Shown: positions 1 to 6,786 of the stretch, piece by piece | How the letters are laid out: each line of letters begins with the position of its first letter | Position numbering within the stretch: the stretch's first letter is position 1 | Assembly (NCBI GenBank): GCA_023413015.1 | Contig: JAEZQR010000148.1 | Span: 1-8,287 of the forward strand | Direction: 5' to 3' | Source: Pseudomonadota bacterium | Lineage (GTDB): Bacteria > Pseudomonadota > Alphaproteobacteria > Sphingomonadales > Sphingomonadaceae | DNA: 8,287 nt | Program-made: the position numbers and the translations under genes | Notes under the pieces: generated by a model | What the model was told of the DNA's origin: nothing | Databases searched by the model: none | What the model saw: only the letters and a program-made list of their open reading frames with translations

Positions 1-884
1 TGGTCGGGTGCCGTGCGCACGATCGGCAGGCCGAGCGTCATGTTGACGCCTTCGTCGAAGTGCAGCGCCTTCAACGGGATCAGCGCCTGGTCGTGGTACA
101 TGCAGATCGCCGCGTCATATTCGGCGCGGGCCCGCTCGTGGAACATCGTGTCGGCGGGCAGCGGCCCGAACGCATCGATCCCCTCGGCGCGCAGCAGCTC
201 GATCGCCGGCGCGATGATGTCGGCCTCCTCGCTGCCGAGCGCGCCGCCTTCGCCGGCATGCGGATTGAGTCCCGCGACCGCCAGCCGCGGCGCCTCGATG
301 CCGAAATCGCGCTGGAGCCCGCGCGCGACGGTGTGCGCGCGCGACACGATCAGGTCGGTGGTCAGCCGGTGCATCACGTCGGCCAGCGGCATGTGCAGCG
401 TCACCGGCACGGTGCGCAGGCTCGGCCCCGCCAGCATCATGGCGGTATTCTCGTAGGCGATGCCGCAGCGTTCGGCGACGAACTCGGTCTGGCCTGGATG
501 CACGAAGCCGATGGCGTAGAGCTGCGCCTTCGACACCGGCCCTGTCACCAGCGCACCGGCAGCCCCGCTGCGCGTCAGTCCCACGGCGATCTCGAGGCTG
601 TCGAGCGCGCAGCGCGCACCCGGCAGGTTGGGCGTGCCGGGCACGATCGAGCCCGGATCCTCGACCTGGATCAGCGGCAGCGCCGTGTCGAACGCGTCCA
701 GCGCTTCGGCCGGCGTGCCGATCAGGCGGATCGGGCCGCCCCACACCCGCTCGATGCTCGTCTGGTTGCCGACTGCGAAGAAGGGCGGCAGCCCGGCCTC
801 CACGCGCCGGTCCCATGCCTTCGCCACGATCTCGGGGCCGATCCCGGCGGGATCGCCCAGCGCGACGGCGAGCGGTTCGCGCAT
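1..884 (-). CDS. pdxA: 4-hydroxythreonine-4-phosphate dehydrogenase PdxA (3' end cut by window edge)
   Basis: PdxA oxidises 4-phosphohydroxy-L-threonine with NAD(P) in the DXP-dependent route to pyridoxal 5'-phosphate; it is a cytoplasmic, metal-dependent homodimer. I translated 294 residues from the ATG at 884 to the left edge with no stop. The N-terminus reads MREPLAVALGDPAGIGPE, the family's opening motif. Three metal-binding histidines are present: His164 (LHMPL), His209 (GLNPHAGEGG) and His264 (MYHDQ), each two residues earlier than E. coli His166, His211 and His266. The family is about 330 residues, so roughly 35-40 C-terminal residues lie outside the window. The start is fixed by an AAGGA ribosome site that begins in the surA stop codon; only 7 nt separate the genes, so pdxA is almost certainly co-transcribed and probably translationally coupled with surA. 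In many proteobacteria rsmA follows next, but that is out of view. Confidence 0.96.
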   Translation of the reverse strand, partial: MREPLAVALGDPAGIGPEIVAKAWDRRVEAGLPPFFAVGNQTSIERVWGGPIRLIGTPAEALDAFDTALPLIQVEDPGSIVPGTPNLPGARCALDSLEIAVGLTRSGAAGALVTGPVSKAQLYAIGFVHPGQTEFVAERCGIAYENTAMMLAGPSLRTVPVTLHMPLADVMHRLTTDLIVSRAHTVARGLQRDFGIEAPRLAVAGLNPHAGEGGALGSEEADIIAPAIELLRAEGIDAFGPLPADTMFHERARAEYDAAICMYHDQALIPLKALHFDEGVNMTLGLPIVRTAPD

Positions 885-891
885 GCGGTCC

Positions 892-2211
892 TTAACGGTA
901 GTCGACGATGGCGTCGCGGCGAAGGTCGCGCAGGTAGCGGCGGGCGGCGCGATCGACGCGCTCCTCCTCCAGCTGCGCATAGACCTGGTCGAACGACGGC
1001 CCGGCCTGCTCGGTCGCATCGTCGCGGCCGCACAGCACGAGCACGCGCACGCCTTCCTGCGGCGAGCCGAACGGCGGCGTAGACTGGCCGACCTGCATGT
1101 CGCGCATCATGTTCTGCAGCGCCGGGGGCAGGTCACGGATGCGCACCGCGTCGTTCGACACGACCTCGCCGCCGACTTCCTTGCCGACCTCCTCGGCGCG
1201 GCCGCAGCCGCCCATCGACTGGGTGCGCGCCTGGAGCTGCTTCACCAGCCGCTCGGCCTCGGCGCGCGGCGTATCGGGTTTCAGCGGCACCGAAATCTGC
1301 TTGAGGCTGAGCACGGCATCGTCGGGATCGGCGGCCATCGCCTGCCGCTTGTCGATCAGCGCGACGATCATCACGCCGCCCGGCACGCGGATCGGGTCGC
1401 TGACCTGTCCCTTGCTCATGCCGCCCAGCGCCTGCTGCACGGGCTGCGACAGCTGCGCCGGCTGCACATAGCCGAGGTCGCCGCCGACCGCCGCCGTCGA
1501 GGCTTCGGAGAACTGGCGGGCATAGGCGACGAACGACGCGCCCTTGCGAAGCTGCTCGACGATGCGATTGGCGCCGGCCGTCACGTCGGCTTCGTTCTCG
1601 GGGGTGGCCGCGAGGAAGATCTCGCCGACGCGAACCTGCTCCTGGCCCTTGGTCGCCTCGAGCCGGTCGATCACTGCCTTCACCTCGTCGTCGCCGACGT
1701 TGACGAACGGCTCGACCCGGCGGCGGAGCAGCCGGCTCCACGCCAGCTCGGCGCGGATCTGCTGCTTCAGCGAATTGGCCGACGTGCCGCGCGACTTGAG
1801 ATAGGCGGCGAACTGCTCCGGCGTCTGCTTGAAGTTGCTCGACACGCGGGCGAGCGCCTGATTGACCTCGGGGTCCTCGATCTTGACGTCGTTCTCGGCG
1901 GCTTCCTGGATCTGAAGCTTCTCGTCGATCAGGTTGCGCAGCACCTGCAGCCGCAGCCGCTCGCGCTCCTCGCCCTCGATGCGGCCCTGGTTGGCGGCGA
2001 GCACGAGGTTCAGCCGCTGCTCGACATCGGTGTCGGTGATGACGTCGCCGTTCACGATCGCGGTCGCCTTGCGCACCGACGGATCGACCCGGCCCAGCAT
2101 GGTGATCGGATCGTTGGCGCCGACGATTCCGCCCGCCTCCTGCGCCACGACCGGCAGCGCCGCCATGGCGGCAGCCGTCGTCAGCATCCAACCGGCCTTA
2201 CGCAGACGCAT
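892..2211 (-). CDS. surA: Periplasmic chaperone / peptidyl-prolyl isomerase SurA
   Basis: SurA binds unfolded outer-membrane proteins in the periplasm and delivers them to the Bam complex; LptD is a known client in E. coli. The 439-residue product starts with a Sec signal peptide (MRLRKAG, a hydrophobic stretch to about residue 22, likely cleavage after VVA23). A SurA N-terminal helical domain follows (about 45-170, with ATAIVNGDVIT and RNLIDEKLQIQEA). The first parvulin domain spans about 192-290, with the family signature GGDLGYVQPAQL at 243-254. A second, more divergent parvulin-like region spans about 300-398 and holds the only two cysteines, Cys336 and Cys394. A C-terminal helix (about 405-439, FDQVYAQLEEERVDRAARRYLRDLRRDA) matches the SurA tail that packs on the N-domain. 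The ATG at 2211 is preceded by GGGAGAGAAGA, a good ribosome site. It is 7 nt upstream of pdxA. I see no clear promoter in the 152 bp before it, so its promoter remains unplaced. Isomerase activity is not proven by sequence. Confidence 0.93.
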   Translation of the reverse strand: MRLRKAGWMLTTAAAMAALPVVAQEAGGIVGANDPITMLGRVDPSVRKATAIVNGDVITDTDVEQRLNLVLAANQGRIEGEERERLRLQVLRNLIDEKLQIQEAAENDVKIEDPEVNQALARVSSNFKQTPEQFAAYLKSRGTSANSLKQQIRAELAWSRLLRRRVEPFVNVGDDEVKAVIDRLEATKGQEQVRVGEIFLAATPENEADVTAGANRIVEQLRKGASFVAYARQFSEASTAAVGGDLGYVQPAQLSQPVQQALGGMSKGQVSDPIRVPGGVMIVALIDKRQAMAADPDDAVLSLKQISVPLKPDTPRAEAERLVKQLQARTQSMGGCGRAEEVGKEVGGEVVSNDAVRIRDLPPALQNMMRDMQVGQSTPPFGSPQEGVRVLVLCGRDDATEQAGPSFDQVYAQLEEERVDRAARRYLRDLRRDAIVDYR

Positions 2212-2298
2212 TCTTCTCTCCCAAACCCGCTCAGCCTACGGCTTTTGCCTGTTCCGCCGTCCGACGCAATAGCCAAGCGCCCCTGAACCGAGGCTTAC

Positions 2299-2339
2299 GC
2301 GGCGACGTGGCGCACGGCAACCCGGGCCACGAACGCCGC
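2299..2339 (-). terminator. GC-rich hairpin between the DUF885 gene and surA, possible terminator
   Basis: An imperfect inverted repeat lies 25 nt past the stop of the DUF885 gene. The outer stem pairs GCGGCG (2299-2304) with CGCCGC (2334-2339) and the inner stem pairs GTGGC (2307-2311) with GCCAC (2326-2330). They are separated by a 2/3-nt internal loop and enclose a 14-nt loop. The position fits a terminator for the DUF885 transcript, which would leave surA-pdxA to start from its own promoter within 2212-2298. There is no T-run after the stem on the minus strand, so it is not a canonical intrinsic terminator, and such stems arise easily in GC-rich DNA. Confidence 0.3.
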
Positions 2340-2363
2340 CGAAGGGACAGGGAACGAACGGGA

Positions 2364-4178
2364 TCAGGCCATCCGCATGCGCGCGCGGACGCGCTGCTCG
2401 AGGATGGTGAGCGGCATGGCGCCTTCCTTCAGCACCTCGTGGAACTGCTTCAGGTCGAACTTCGCGCCCATCGTGCGCTCGGCTTCGGCGCGCAGGCGGG
2501 TCCAGGCCATGTGGCCGACCTTGTAGCTGCAGGCCTGTCCGATCTGCGTGCAGTAGCGTTCGACCTCGCGCTGCGAACGCGGCTGCGCGAAGCCCGTGGT
2601 GCGGACGAGATAGTCGGTGGCCTGCTCGCGGCTCCACTTCTTGGTGTGGATGCCGGTATCGACCACCAGGCGGGCCGCGCGGAACAGGAACGACTGGAGA
2701 TAGCCCGCGCGCTCGAGGTCGTCGGCATAGGACCGGAGCTCGTCGGCGAGCTGCTCGGCGTAAAGCGCCCAGCCCTCCGAATAGGCCGAGAAGCCGCCGA
2801 TCTTGCGCAGCATCGGAATGTCCTTCGAATTCTGCGCGAGGCTGATCTGCAGGTGATGGCCCGGAACGCCCTCGTGGAAGGTCAGCGCCGGCAGCGAATA
2901 TTTCGGCCAGTCGCCCGTGTCCTTGAGATTGATGAAGTAGATGGCCGGGCGCGAACCGTCGAGCGCGGCGCGGTTGTAATAGCCGTTCGATGCGCCGTCC
3001 TGGATCTCGGGCGGCACGCGCCGGATCTCGAGCGGCTGCGTCGGGATGGTCGCGAACGCCTGGGGCAGGCGGGCGCGCATCGCCTCGTGGCTGGTATTGA
3101 GATCGGCGAGCAGCGCCTGCCGGCCGGCGTCGGTGTTCGGGTAGAGCTGGTCAGGGGCGACGTTCAGCGCGGCGAGCCGCTCGCCGACGCTGCCCTTGGT
3201 CATCCCGCGCGCCTTGAGGATGGCGTCGAGCTGCGCGCTGATCTCGGCGACCTGCGCCAGCCCCAGCTTGTGCACCTCATCGGGCGACATGGTGGTGGTG
3301 GTCGCCTGCTGCAGCGCGGCGGCGTAGATCTCCTCGCCGCGCGGCAGGCGCCAGGCGCCGTCGCCCGGCTTCGACGTCGCACGCAGCTCCCTGATGAGCG
3401 CCATCTGCCGGTCGAGCGCCGGATAGATCTTGTCGCTGACGATGCGGGCCGCCCGTGCGCGCCAATCGCCGGCGATTGCTGCCGTCTCGGCGCGGTTGGC
3501 GAGCGAGTCGACCATCGTCGACCGCTCGGCCGGCTGGCCGCGCAGCTTCGCCATCTGGCCGAGCGTCAGGTCGAGCGACCAGGCCGGCGCGAGGAAGCCG
3601 CGCGCCGCTTCGGCCTTCTGCTCGGCGCTGTCCTGATCGAGGGCCGTCGCGAACGCCTCGAGACGCGACAGATAGGCCTCGCAGTCGTCCTTGGTCCTGA
3701 TCGTATGCGCGGTGTTCAGGAAGTCGGGCACCGAGAAATAGGCGCCGCCCTGCTGGAAGATGCGATAGGGGCGCATCGTCGAGTCGATGCCGAAGCGCGC
3801 GGGCGCCACCGTCTGGTTCTCGAGCTGATATTTGACCACGTCGAGATTGACCTGCGACGACGGCGACAGCGAAGCGCGATCGACGCCATTGAGCTCGGCG
3901 AGCGCGGCCCGGAGGCGCGCGAGGTCCTGCTGCCGCTCCTCCGCCGTGCGCGGCGACAGCTTGGCCTTCAGCGCGGCGTTGGCGCCGCGATCGAGCCCGA
4001 GCGAGGTGGCGAGCTCGGGTGCGTTGGCGATCGCCTCCTGGAAGATCCGGTCGAACAGCGCATTGAGCGCCGCGTCGCCGCTCGTCTTCGCCAGCGCGAA
4101 CTCGGGCACCAGCACTACAGTCAGCGCGGCTGCGCTGCCGGTCATCATGAACTGCCGGCGGTCCATTCCGGTTTTCAT
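2364..4178 (-). CDS. Tat-exported DUF885-family protein (putative metallopeptidase)
   Basis: The 604-residue product resembles the DUF885 family (PF05960), whose members carry a zinc-peptidase-like motif but mostly lack a characterised substrate. The N-terminus has a twin-arginine signal: DRRQFMMTGS at 6-15, a hydrophobic segment to about residue 28, and a likely cleavage after ALA30. No lipobox cysteine is present, so a soluble periplasmic protein is expected. The body is largely helical. The C-terminal part has FHEGVPGHHLQ, with His435, Glu436, His441 and His442 as candidate metal and catalytic residues, then YSEGWALYAEQLADE (467-480) with Glu468 as a candidate further ligand. The length is normal for the family and no frameshift is seen. 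The ATG at 4178 is chosen because GAGGGGG sits 7 nt upstream; Met5 is an alternative that would keep the Tat motif. The gene lies between lptD and surA, with structured spacers on both sides, so it is probably its own transcription unit. I found no convincing promoter in 4179-4347. Peptidase activity is inferred. Confidence 0.88.
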   Translation of the reverse strand: MKTGMDRRQFMMTGSAAALTVVLVPEFALAKTSGDAALNALFDRIFQEAIANAPELATSLGLDRGANAALKAKLSPRTAEERQQDLARLRAALAELNGVDRASLSPSSQVNLDVVKYQLENQTVAPARFGIDSTMRPYRIFQQGGAYFSVPDFLNTAHTIRTKDDCEAYLSRLEAFATALDQDSAEQKAEAARGFLAPAWSLDLTLGQMAKLRGQPAERSTMVDSLANRAETAAIAGDWRARAARIVSDKIYPALDRQMALIRELRATSKPGDGAWRLPRGEEIYAAALQQATTTTMSPDEVHKLGLAQVAEISAQLDAILKARGMTKGSVGERLAALNVAPDQLYPNTDAGRQALLADLNTSHEAMRARLPQAFATIPTQPLEIRRVPPEIQDGASNGYYNRAALDGSRPAIYFINLKDTGDWPKYSLPALTFHEGVPGHHLQISLAQNSKDIPMLRKIGGFSAYSEGWALYAEQLADELRSYADDLERAGYLQSFLFRAARLVVDTGIHTKKWSREQATDYLVRTTGFAQPRSQREVERYCTQIGQACSYKVGHMAWTRLRAEAERTMGAKFDLKQFHEVLKEGAMPLTILEQRVRARMRMA

Positions 4179-4347
4179 TATCGTTCCCCCTCAGGATTCG
4201 TTGGATTTGGCCATTGGCTAGCACGGGTTGCCGGTGGCGAAACAACGAAAATTGAGGGCAGGAGAAACGAGTTCGCCAAGGCGCAGGGCTGTTGGGATTC
4301 GATGGGCTGGAATGGCCGCGACCATATCTGCTTAGCGCCGATCAAAT

Positions 4348-4365
4348 GGGGTTGAGTTCAACCCC
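4348..4365. promoter_or_regulatory. 18-bp perfect dyad, operator or hairpin candidate
   Basis: GGGGTTGAGTTCAACCCC is a perfect inverted repeat of 8-bp arms around a 2-bp centre. It lies 170-187 bp upstream of the DUF885 start and 6 bp from the long palindrome at 4372. As DNA it has the size and symmetry of a dimeric repressor site; as RNA it could fold into a 7-bp stem with an AGTT (or AACT) loop. It is far from the DUF885 start for a simple operator, and it could instead be part of the lptD 3' end. The function is unknown. Confidence 0.35.
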
Positions 4366-4371
4366 CTCCAC

Positions 4372-4440
4372 CGTCATCCCGGCGAAGGCCGGGACCCAGT
4401 AGATCGGTTGCTCTGGGTCCCGGCCTTCGCCGGGATGACG
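4372..4440. repeat. 69-bp palindromic repeat (28-bp perfect arms, 13-nt loop), REP-like
   Basis: The left arm (4372-4399) and right arm (4413-4440) are exact reverse complements over 28 bp, beginning CGTCATCCCGGCGAAGG, with the 13-nt spacer TAGATCGGTTGCT. Each arm is itself a small hairpin, CCCGGC-GAAG-GCCGGG (left copy 4378-4393), so the element can form one long stem or two short ones. It begins 22 nt past the lptD stop, where a long stem in the transcript could end transcription or protect the 3' end, although no T-run follows. I recall this core sequence as dispersed in sphingomonad genomes, which would make it an intergenic REP or MITE-like repeat. No target-site duplication is visible at the borders. 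Confidence 0.9.
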
Positions 4441-4462
4441 ATCCAAGTGAGCTGATATCGCC

Positions 4463-6655
4463 CTAATGACCGAGGTTCTTCAGGGCCAGGGTCAGCATGA
4501 ACGTATTGCCCCGGCGGAAGTCGCGATCCTGCGTGTAGTCGCGCCGCCAGGTCACGCCGAACTGGAAGCAGTCATCCTCGTAGGCGACGCCCAGGCGATG
4601 GCGGACCGGCTCGAAACCATCGGACTGGTTGAGGGGATCGTCGTCGCGGCCGGTGAGATCGATGATCGCCGACCCGAACACCGACCAGCGCCGGGCGAAC
4701 GCGATGCGCCCGCCGGCTCGCACCTCCTCGCGATCCTGAAGGTCCTCGAGTGTGATGTTGCGGTTGAGCCGCACGTAACCGACGGTGGCGTAGGTACGGG
4801 CCGTACCGATGGTGGCGTCGATCTCGTTGCGACGCACCGCAAAGTCGTCCTTGTCGAGCCGGAAACGGTGCGTCAGGTCGACGAAGCGGCCGATGCGCAG
4901 GGTGGTGCGCCCGACATAGTCGGAGAAATGGCCCGACAGGCCGGTGCCGGACGGGAACAGATCGTTCTTGCTGTCGAAGCGGTAGCTCTGTCCGAACTCG
5001 ACTTCGGCGCGCCACCGCGGGCGGTCGAGCGTCCAGCGCCCACCATAGGTGACGCGAGCGCCGCCTTCCCAGCGATCGTAGCCGGGGAAGCGGTTGAGCG
5101 AGAAGAGGTTGAGGTCCTCCAGATCGACCGCGCGGGCATCCTCGTTGGGGATATCGCCATTGTCGCCGCCGCCGCTCGCGACGAACTGGATGCGCGGCGT
5201 CAGCGTCTGGAGGCCGCCGAAGGCGGGGCCGGCGAGCGGCCATTCGACGTCGAGCGCGGCCACCGGCAGGACGCGCGCCGAGAAGCCCTCCTTGCCCGAA
5301 TAGATGGGGAAGGGCGAAAGGTCGGTGTCGTTCGTGTGATAAACGTCGCCGCGCAGCATGGCGGTGGCGGTGACGCGTTGCCCGAGCGACGTATAGCGCG
5401 AGGCGTCCCAGCGCACCTGCGCCAAGGCGCGTTGCGTGTCCTGACCGTCGGTCCGCGTCACCGCGAGCGTGTTCGCACGGACCTGGAGCTGCCCGCCCAG
5501 CAGATCGGTCGTCGGCCGCCACATGAAATCGACCAGCGGGAGCGCGATCGGCTGCTGTCCCGCCACGTCGTCGGCGCGCAGCCCCTGGAACGCCCATCCT
5601 TCGATCGTAAGGTAGGATTCGCTGCCAAAGCGTTCGAGCGTATAGAAATTCCGCAGCGTATCGTCGCGCGAGATGTCGTAGCGGCGCAGGAAGGTGTCGT
5701 CGCTGGTCAGGCGGACGCCGAAGGTGGAGCGCCAGTGCTGGTTATGCTGCAGGCTGCCGTTGGCGAAGAGGTAGCCGCGAACGTCGTCCTTGGTCACGCC
5801 CTGCGTATCGGTGCGCGCCGAATAGGTGACCATGCCACCGACGCGGAACGGGCCCGCATCGGTCAGCTGGCGATATTCGAGGCCGAGCATCGGGTTGGCG
5901 GCAGTGTAGAGATAGGGCGTGATCGTCAGGTCGCGATCGGACGAGAAGCGCACGAAATAGGGGGCCTGCACCTCGAGCCCGAGCGAACGGTCGAGCCTGA
6001 TGTCCGGCACCAGCAGCCCGGTCGCGCTCTCGGCGAGGCTGGCGGGGTGCGACAGCGACGGCAGGTAAAGCACGGGCACGCCGAAAAGCTCGAAATAGGC
6101 GTGCCGGTAGCTGATGCGGTTGCGCGTGGGATCGTGGATGACCTTGATCGCCTTGATCTGCCAGATGGGCGCCTTGGGGCAGCCTTCCGAATCCTCGATG
6201 GCGCAGGGCGAGTAGACCGCCCGGTTCAGCGTGCTGCGGCCGTTCTCGCGCGTGCCCGATCGCGCCGCCAGCCGGCCGCCGTCCTGGAGCACGAGCAGGA
6301 TGTTCTCGACCGCGCCGTCGCGCAGCGACTCCGTCAGCTCGACGCGGTCGCCATAGGCCTGGTTGCCGCCCGGATCGACCACGACGACGTCGCCGCGCGC
6401 CTCCACGACGCCGGTGCGGCGGTTATACACCACCTGCTTGGCGCGCAACCGGTACCCGCCGCGCACCAGCACGACATTGCCTTCCGCCGTCACGACGTCG
6501 TTCTCGTTGTCGTAGGTCAGCATGTCGGCGGCGAAGTCGATCACCTCCTCGGGATTGGTGATCGACGGCGCCTGCGTTTCCTGCGCCCAGGCGGCAGGCG
6601 CCGCGAGCGCACCGAGAGCCGCGCCGATCAGCAGCAGATGAGGGCGAAGACGCAC
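4463..6655 (-). CDS. lptD: LPS-assembly protein LptD (OstA/Imp), outer-membrane barrel
   Basis: LptD, with the lipoprotein LptE, forms the outer-membrane translocon that places LPS in the outer leaflet. From the GTG at 6655 it has 730 residues, within the normal range for alphaproteobacterial LptD. A Sec signal peptide covers 1-24 (AAWA|QE). An LptA/OstA-type beta-jellyroll covers about 38-135 (FAADMLTYDNENDVVTAEGNV is at 41-61). The rest is the C-terminal barrel, including the family motif around NRFPGYDRWEGGARVTYG (521-538) and a terminal strand TFMLTLALKNLGH that suits Bam recognition. Cysteines of the mature protein are Cys151, Cys159 (in YSPC...GCPKAPIWQI) and Cys696 (DDCF), against four in E. 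coli, so an N-to-C disulfide is possible with one cysteine left over. The GTG is preferred because GGAG lies 6 nt upstream and it gives a compact signal peptide; in-frame TTG or GTG codons upstream would add a long charged leader. It is divergent from pepA. Confidence 0.95.
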   Translation of the reverse strand: MRLRPHLLLIGAALGALAAPAAWAQETQAPSITNPEEVIDFAADMLTYDNENDVVTAEGNVVLVRGGYRLRAKQVVYNRRTGVVEARGDVVVVDPGGNQAYGDRVELTESLRDGAVENILLVLQDGGRLAARSGTRENGRSTLNRAVYSPCAIEDSEGCPKAPIWQIKAIKVIHDPTRNRISYRHAYFELFGVPVLYLPSLSHPASLAESATGLLVPDIRLDRSLGLEVQAPYFVRFSSDRDLTITPYLYTAANPMLGLEYRQLTDAGPFRVGGMVTYSARTDTQGVTKDDVRGYLFANGSLQHNQHWRSTFGVRLTSDDTFLRRYDISRDDTLRNFYTLERFGSESYLTIEGWAFQGLRADDVAGQQPIALPLVDFMWRPTTDLLGGQLQVRANTLAVTRTDGQDTQRALAQVRWDASRYTSLGQRVTATAMLRGDVYHTNDTDLSPFPIYSGKEGFSARVLPVAALDVEWPLAGPAFGGLQTLTPRIQFVASGGGDNGDIPNEDARAVDLEDLNLFSLNRFPGYDRWEGGARVTYGGRWTLDRPRWRAEVEFGQSYRFDSKNDLFPSGTGLSGHFSDYVGRTTLRIGRFVDLTHRFRLDKDDFAVRRNEIDATIGTARTYATVGYVRLNRNITLEDLQDREEVRAGGRIAFARRWSVFGSAIIDLTGRDDDPLNQSDGFEPVRHRLGVAYEDDCFQFGVTWRRDYTQDRDFRRGNTFMLTLALKNLGH

Positions 6656-6665
6656 GCGAAGCTCC
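6653..6665 (-). promoter_or_regulatory. Ribosome binding site and GTG start of lptD
   Basis: On the minus strand GGAG (6665-6662) is followed by a 6-nt spacer and GTG (6655-6653). This is the only in-frame start with well-spaced Shine-Dalgarno pairing that puts a short basic n-region directly before the hydrophobic signal core. An ORF running further upstream would begin at a TTG at 6781, beside the pepA start, and would translate through the whole divergent promoter region, so it is unlikely. Confidence 0.75.
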
Positions 6666-6678
6666 GTTACGGTTCGCA

Positions 6679-6686
6679 ACCTCCTT
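6679..6686 (-). promoter_or_regulatory. Near-perfect Shine-Dalgarno AAGGAGGT without a matching start
   Basis: The minus strand carries AAGGAGGT, complementary to the anti-Shine-Dalgarno end of 16S rRNA, 23 nt upstream of the lptD GTG. No ATG, GTG or TTG lies 5-10 nt beyond it; the only in-frame candidate, a TTG that overlaps its end, is too close. It may act as a ribosome standby site, serve a non-canonical start, or be chance. Confidence 0.4.
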
Positions 6687-6724
6687 AACGTTCGAGGGGT
6701 GAGGCCGACAAGCGCTCCGCGCGT

Positions 6725-6753
6725 TTGATTGCGCACGGTGGCCCCGCTACAAG
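6725..6753 (+). promoter_or_regulatory. Candidate sigma-70-type promoter of pepA
   Basis: TTGATT (6725-6730) and TACAAG (6748-6753) are separated by exactly 17 bp, matching four of six bases each of the -35 and -10 consensus. Initiation would fall near 6760, giving a leader of about 27 nt that includes the GGGAG ribosome site (6774-6778) 8 nt before the pepA ATG. The element lies in the 131-bp gap shared with the divergent lptD gene. I could not place an equally good promoter for lptD on the minus strand. Confidence 0.55.
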
Positions 6754-6786
6754 GCCAACCAAATCCAATTCCCGGGAGCAAGCCCT

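Noticed and set aside
60..2286. Plus-strand open frames (60-1082 and 628-2286) opposite pdxA and surA
   Set aside because: Both are antisense to genes with unmistakable family motifs. Their translations are repetitive Arg/Leu/Ala/His-rich sequence typical of reverse-strand reading in GC-rich genomes.
3290..3304. A short run of GGT/ACC triplets within the DUF885 gene
   Set aside because: It encodes four consecutive threonines in frame and is too short to count as a repeat tract of interest.
2307..4355. A 682-codon plus-strand open frame opposite the DUF885 gene
   Set aside because: The product is Arg/Leu/Ala-rich with no recognisable domain. The minus-strand frame has a Tat signal, metallopeptidase motif and ribosome site. 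The plus frame also runs through the spacer hairpin.
4372..4440. The two 28-bp arms as a minimal CRISPR array
   Set aside because: The copies are inverted rather than direct, the spacer is only 13 nt, and no cas gene is nearby.
4466..6688. A 740-codon open frame on the plus strand lying opposite almost all of lptD
   Set aside because: The translation is rich in Arg, Ala, Gly, Val and Asp with low-complexity character and no recognisable domain. It follows from the strong G/C third-position bias of lptD, which removes stops on the opposite strand; lptD itself has clear domains and a signal peptide.
6681..6710. TTGTCG-17-TTAAGG on the minus strand as an lptD promoter
   Set aside because: The -10 match is poor and it overlaps the AAGGAGGT ribosome-like site, leaving too little room for both roles.
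6656..6781. Extended lptD start at TTG 6781 or the in-frame GTG near 6736
   Set aside because: These add 42 or about 27 residues of charged leader before the signal peptide and lack well-placed ribosome sites. The TTG would also overlap the leader of the divergent pepA transcript.
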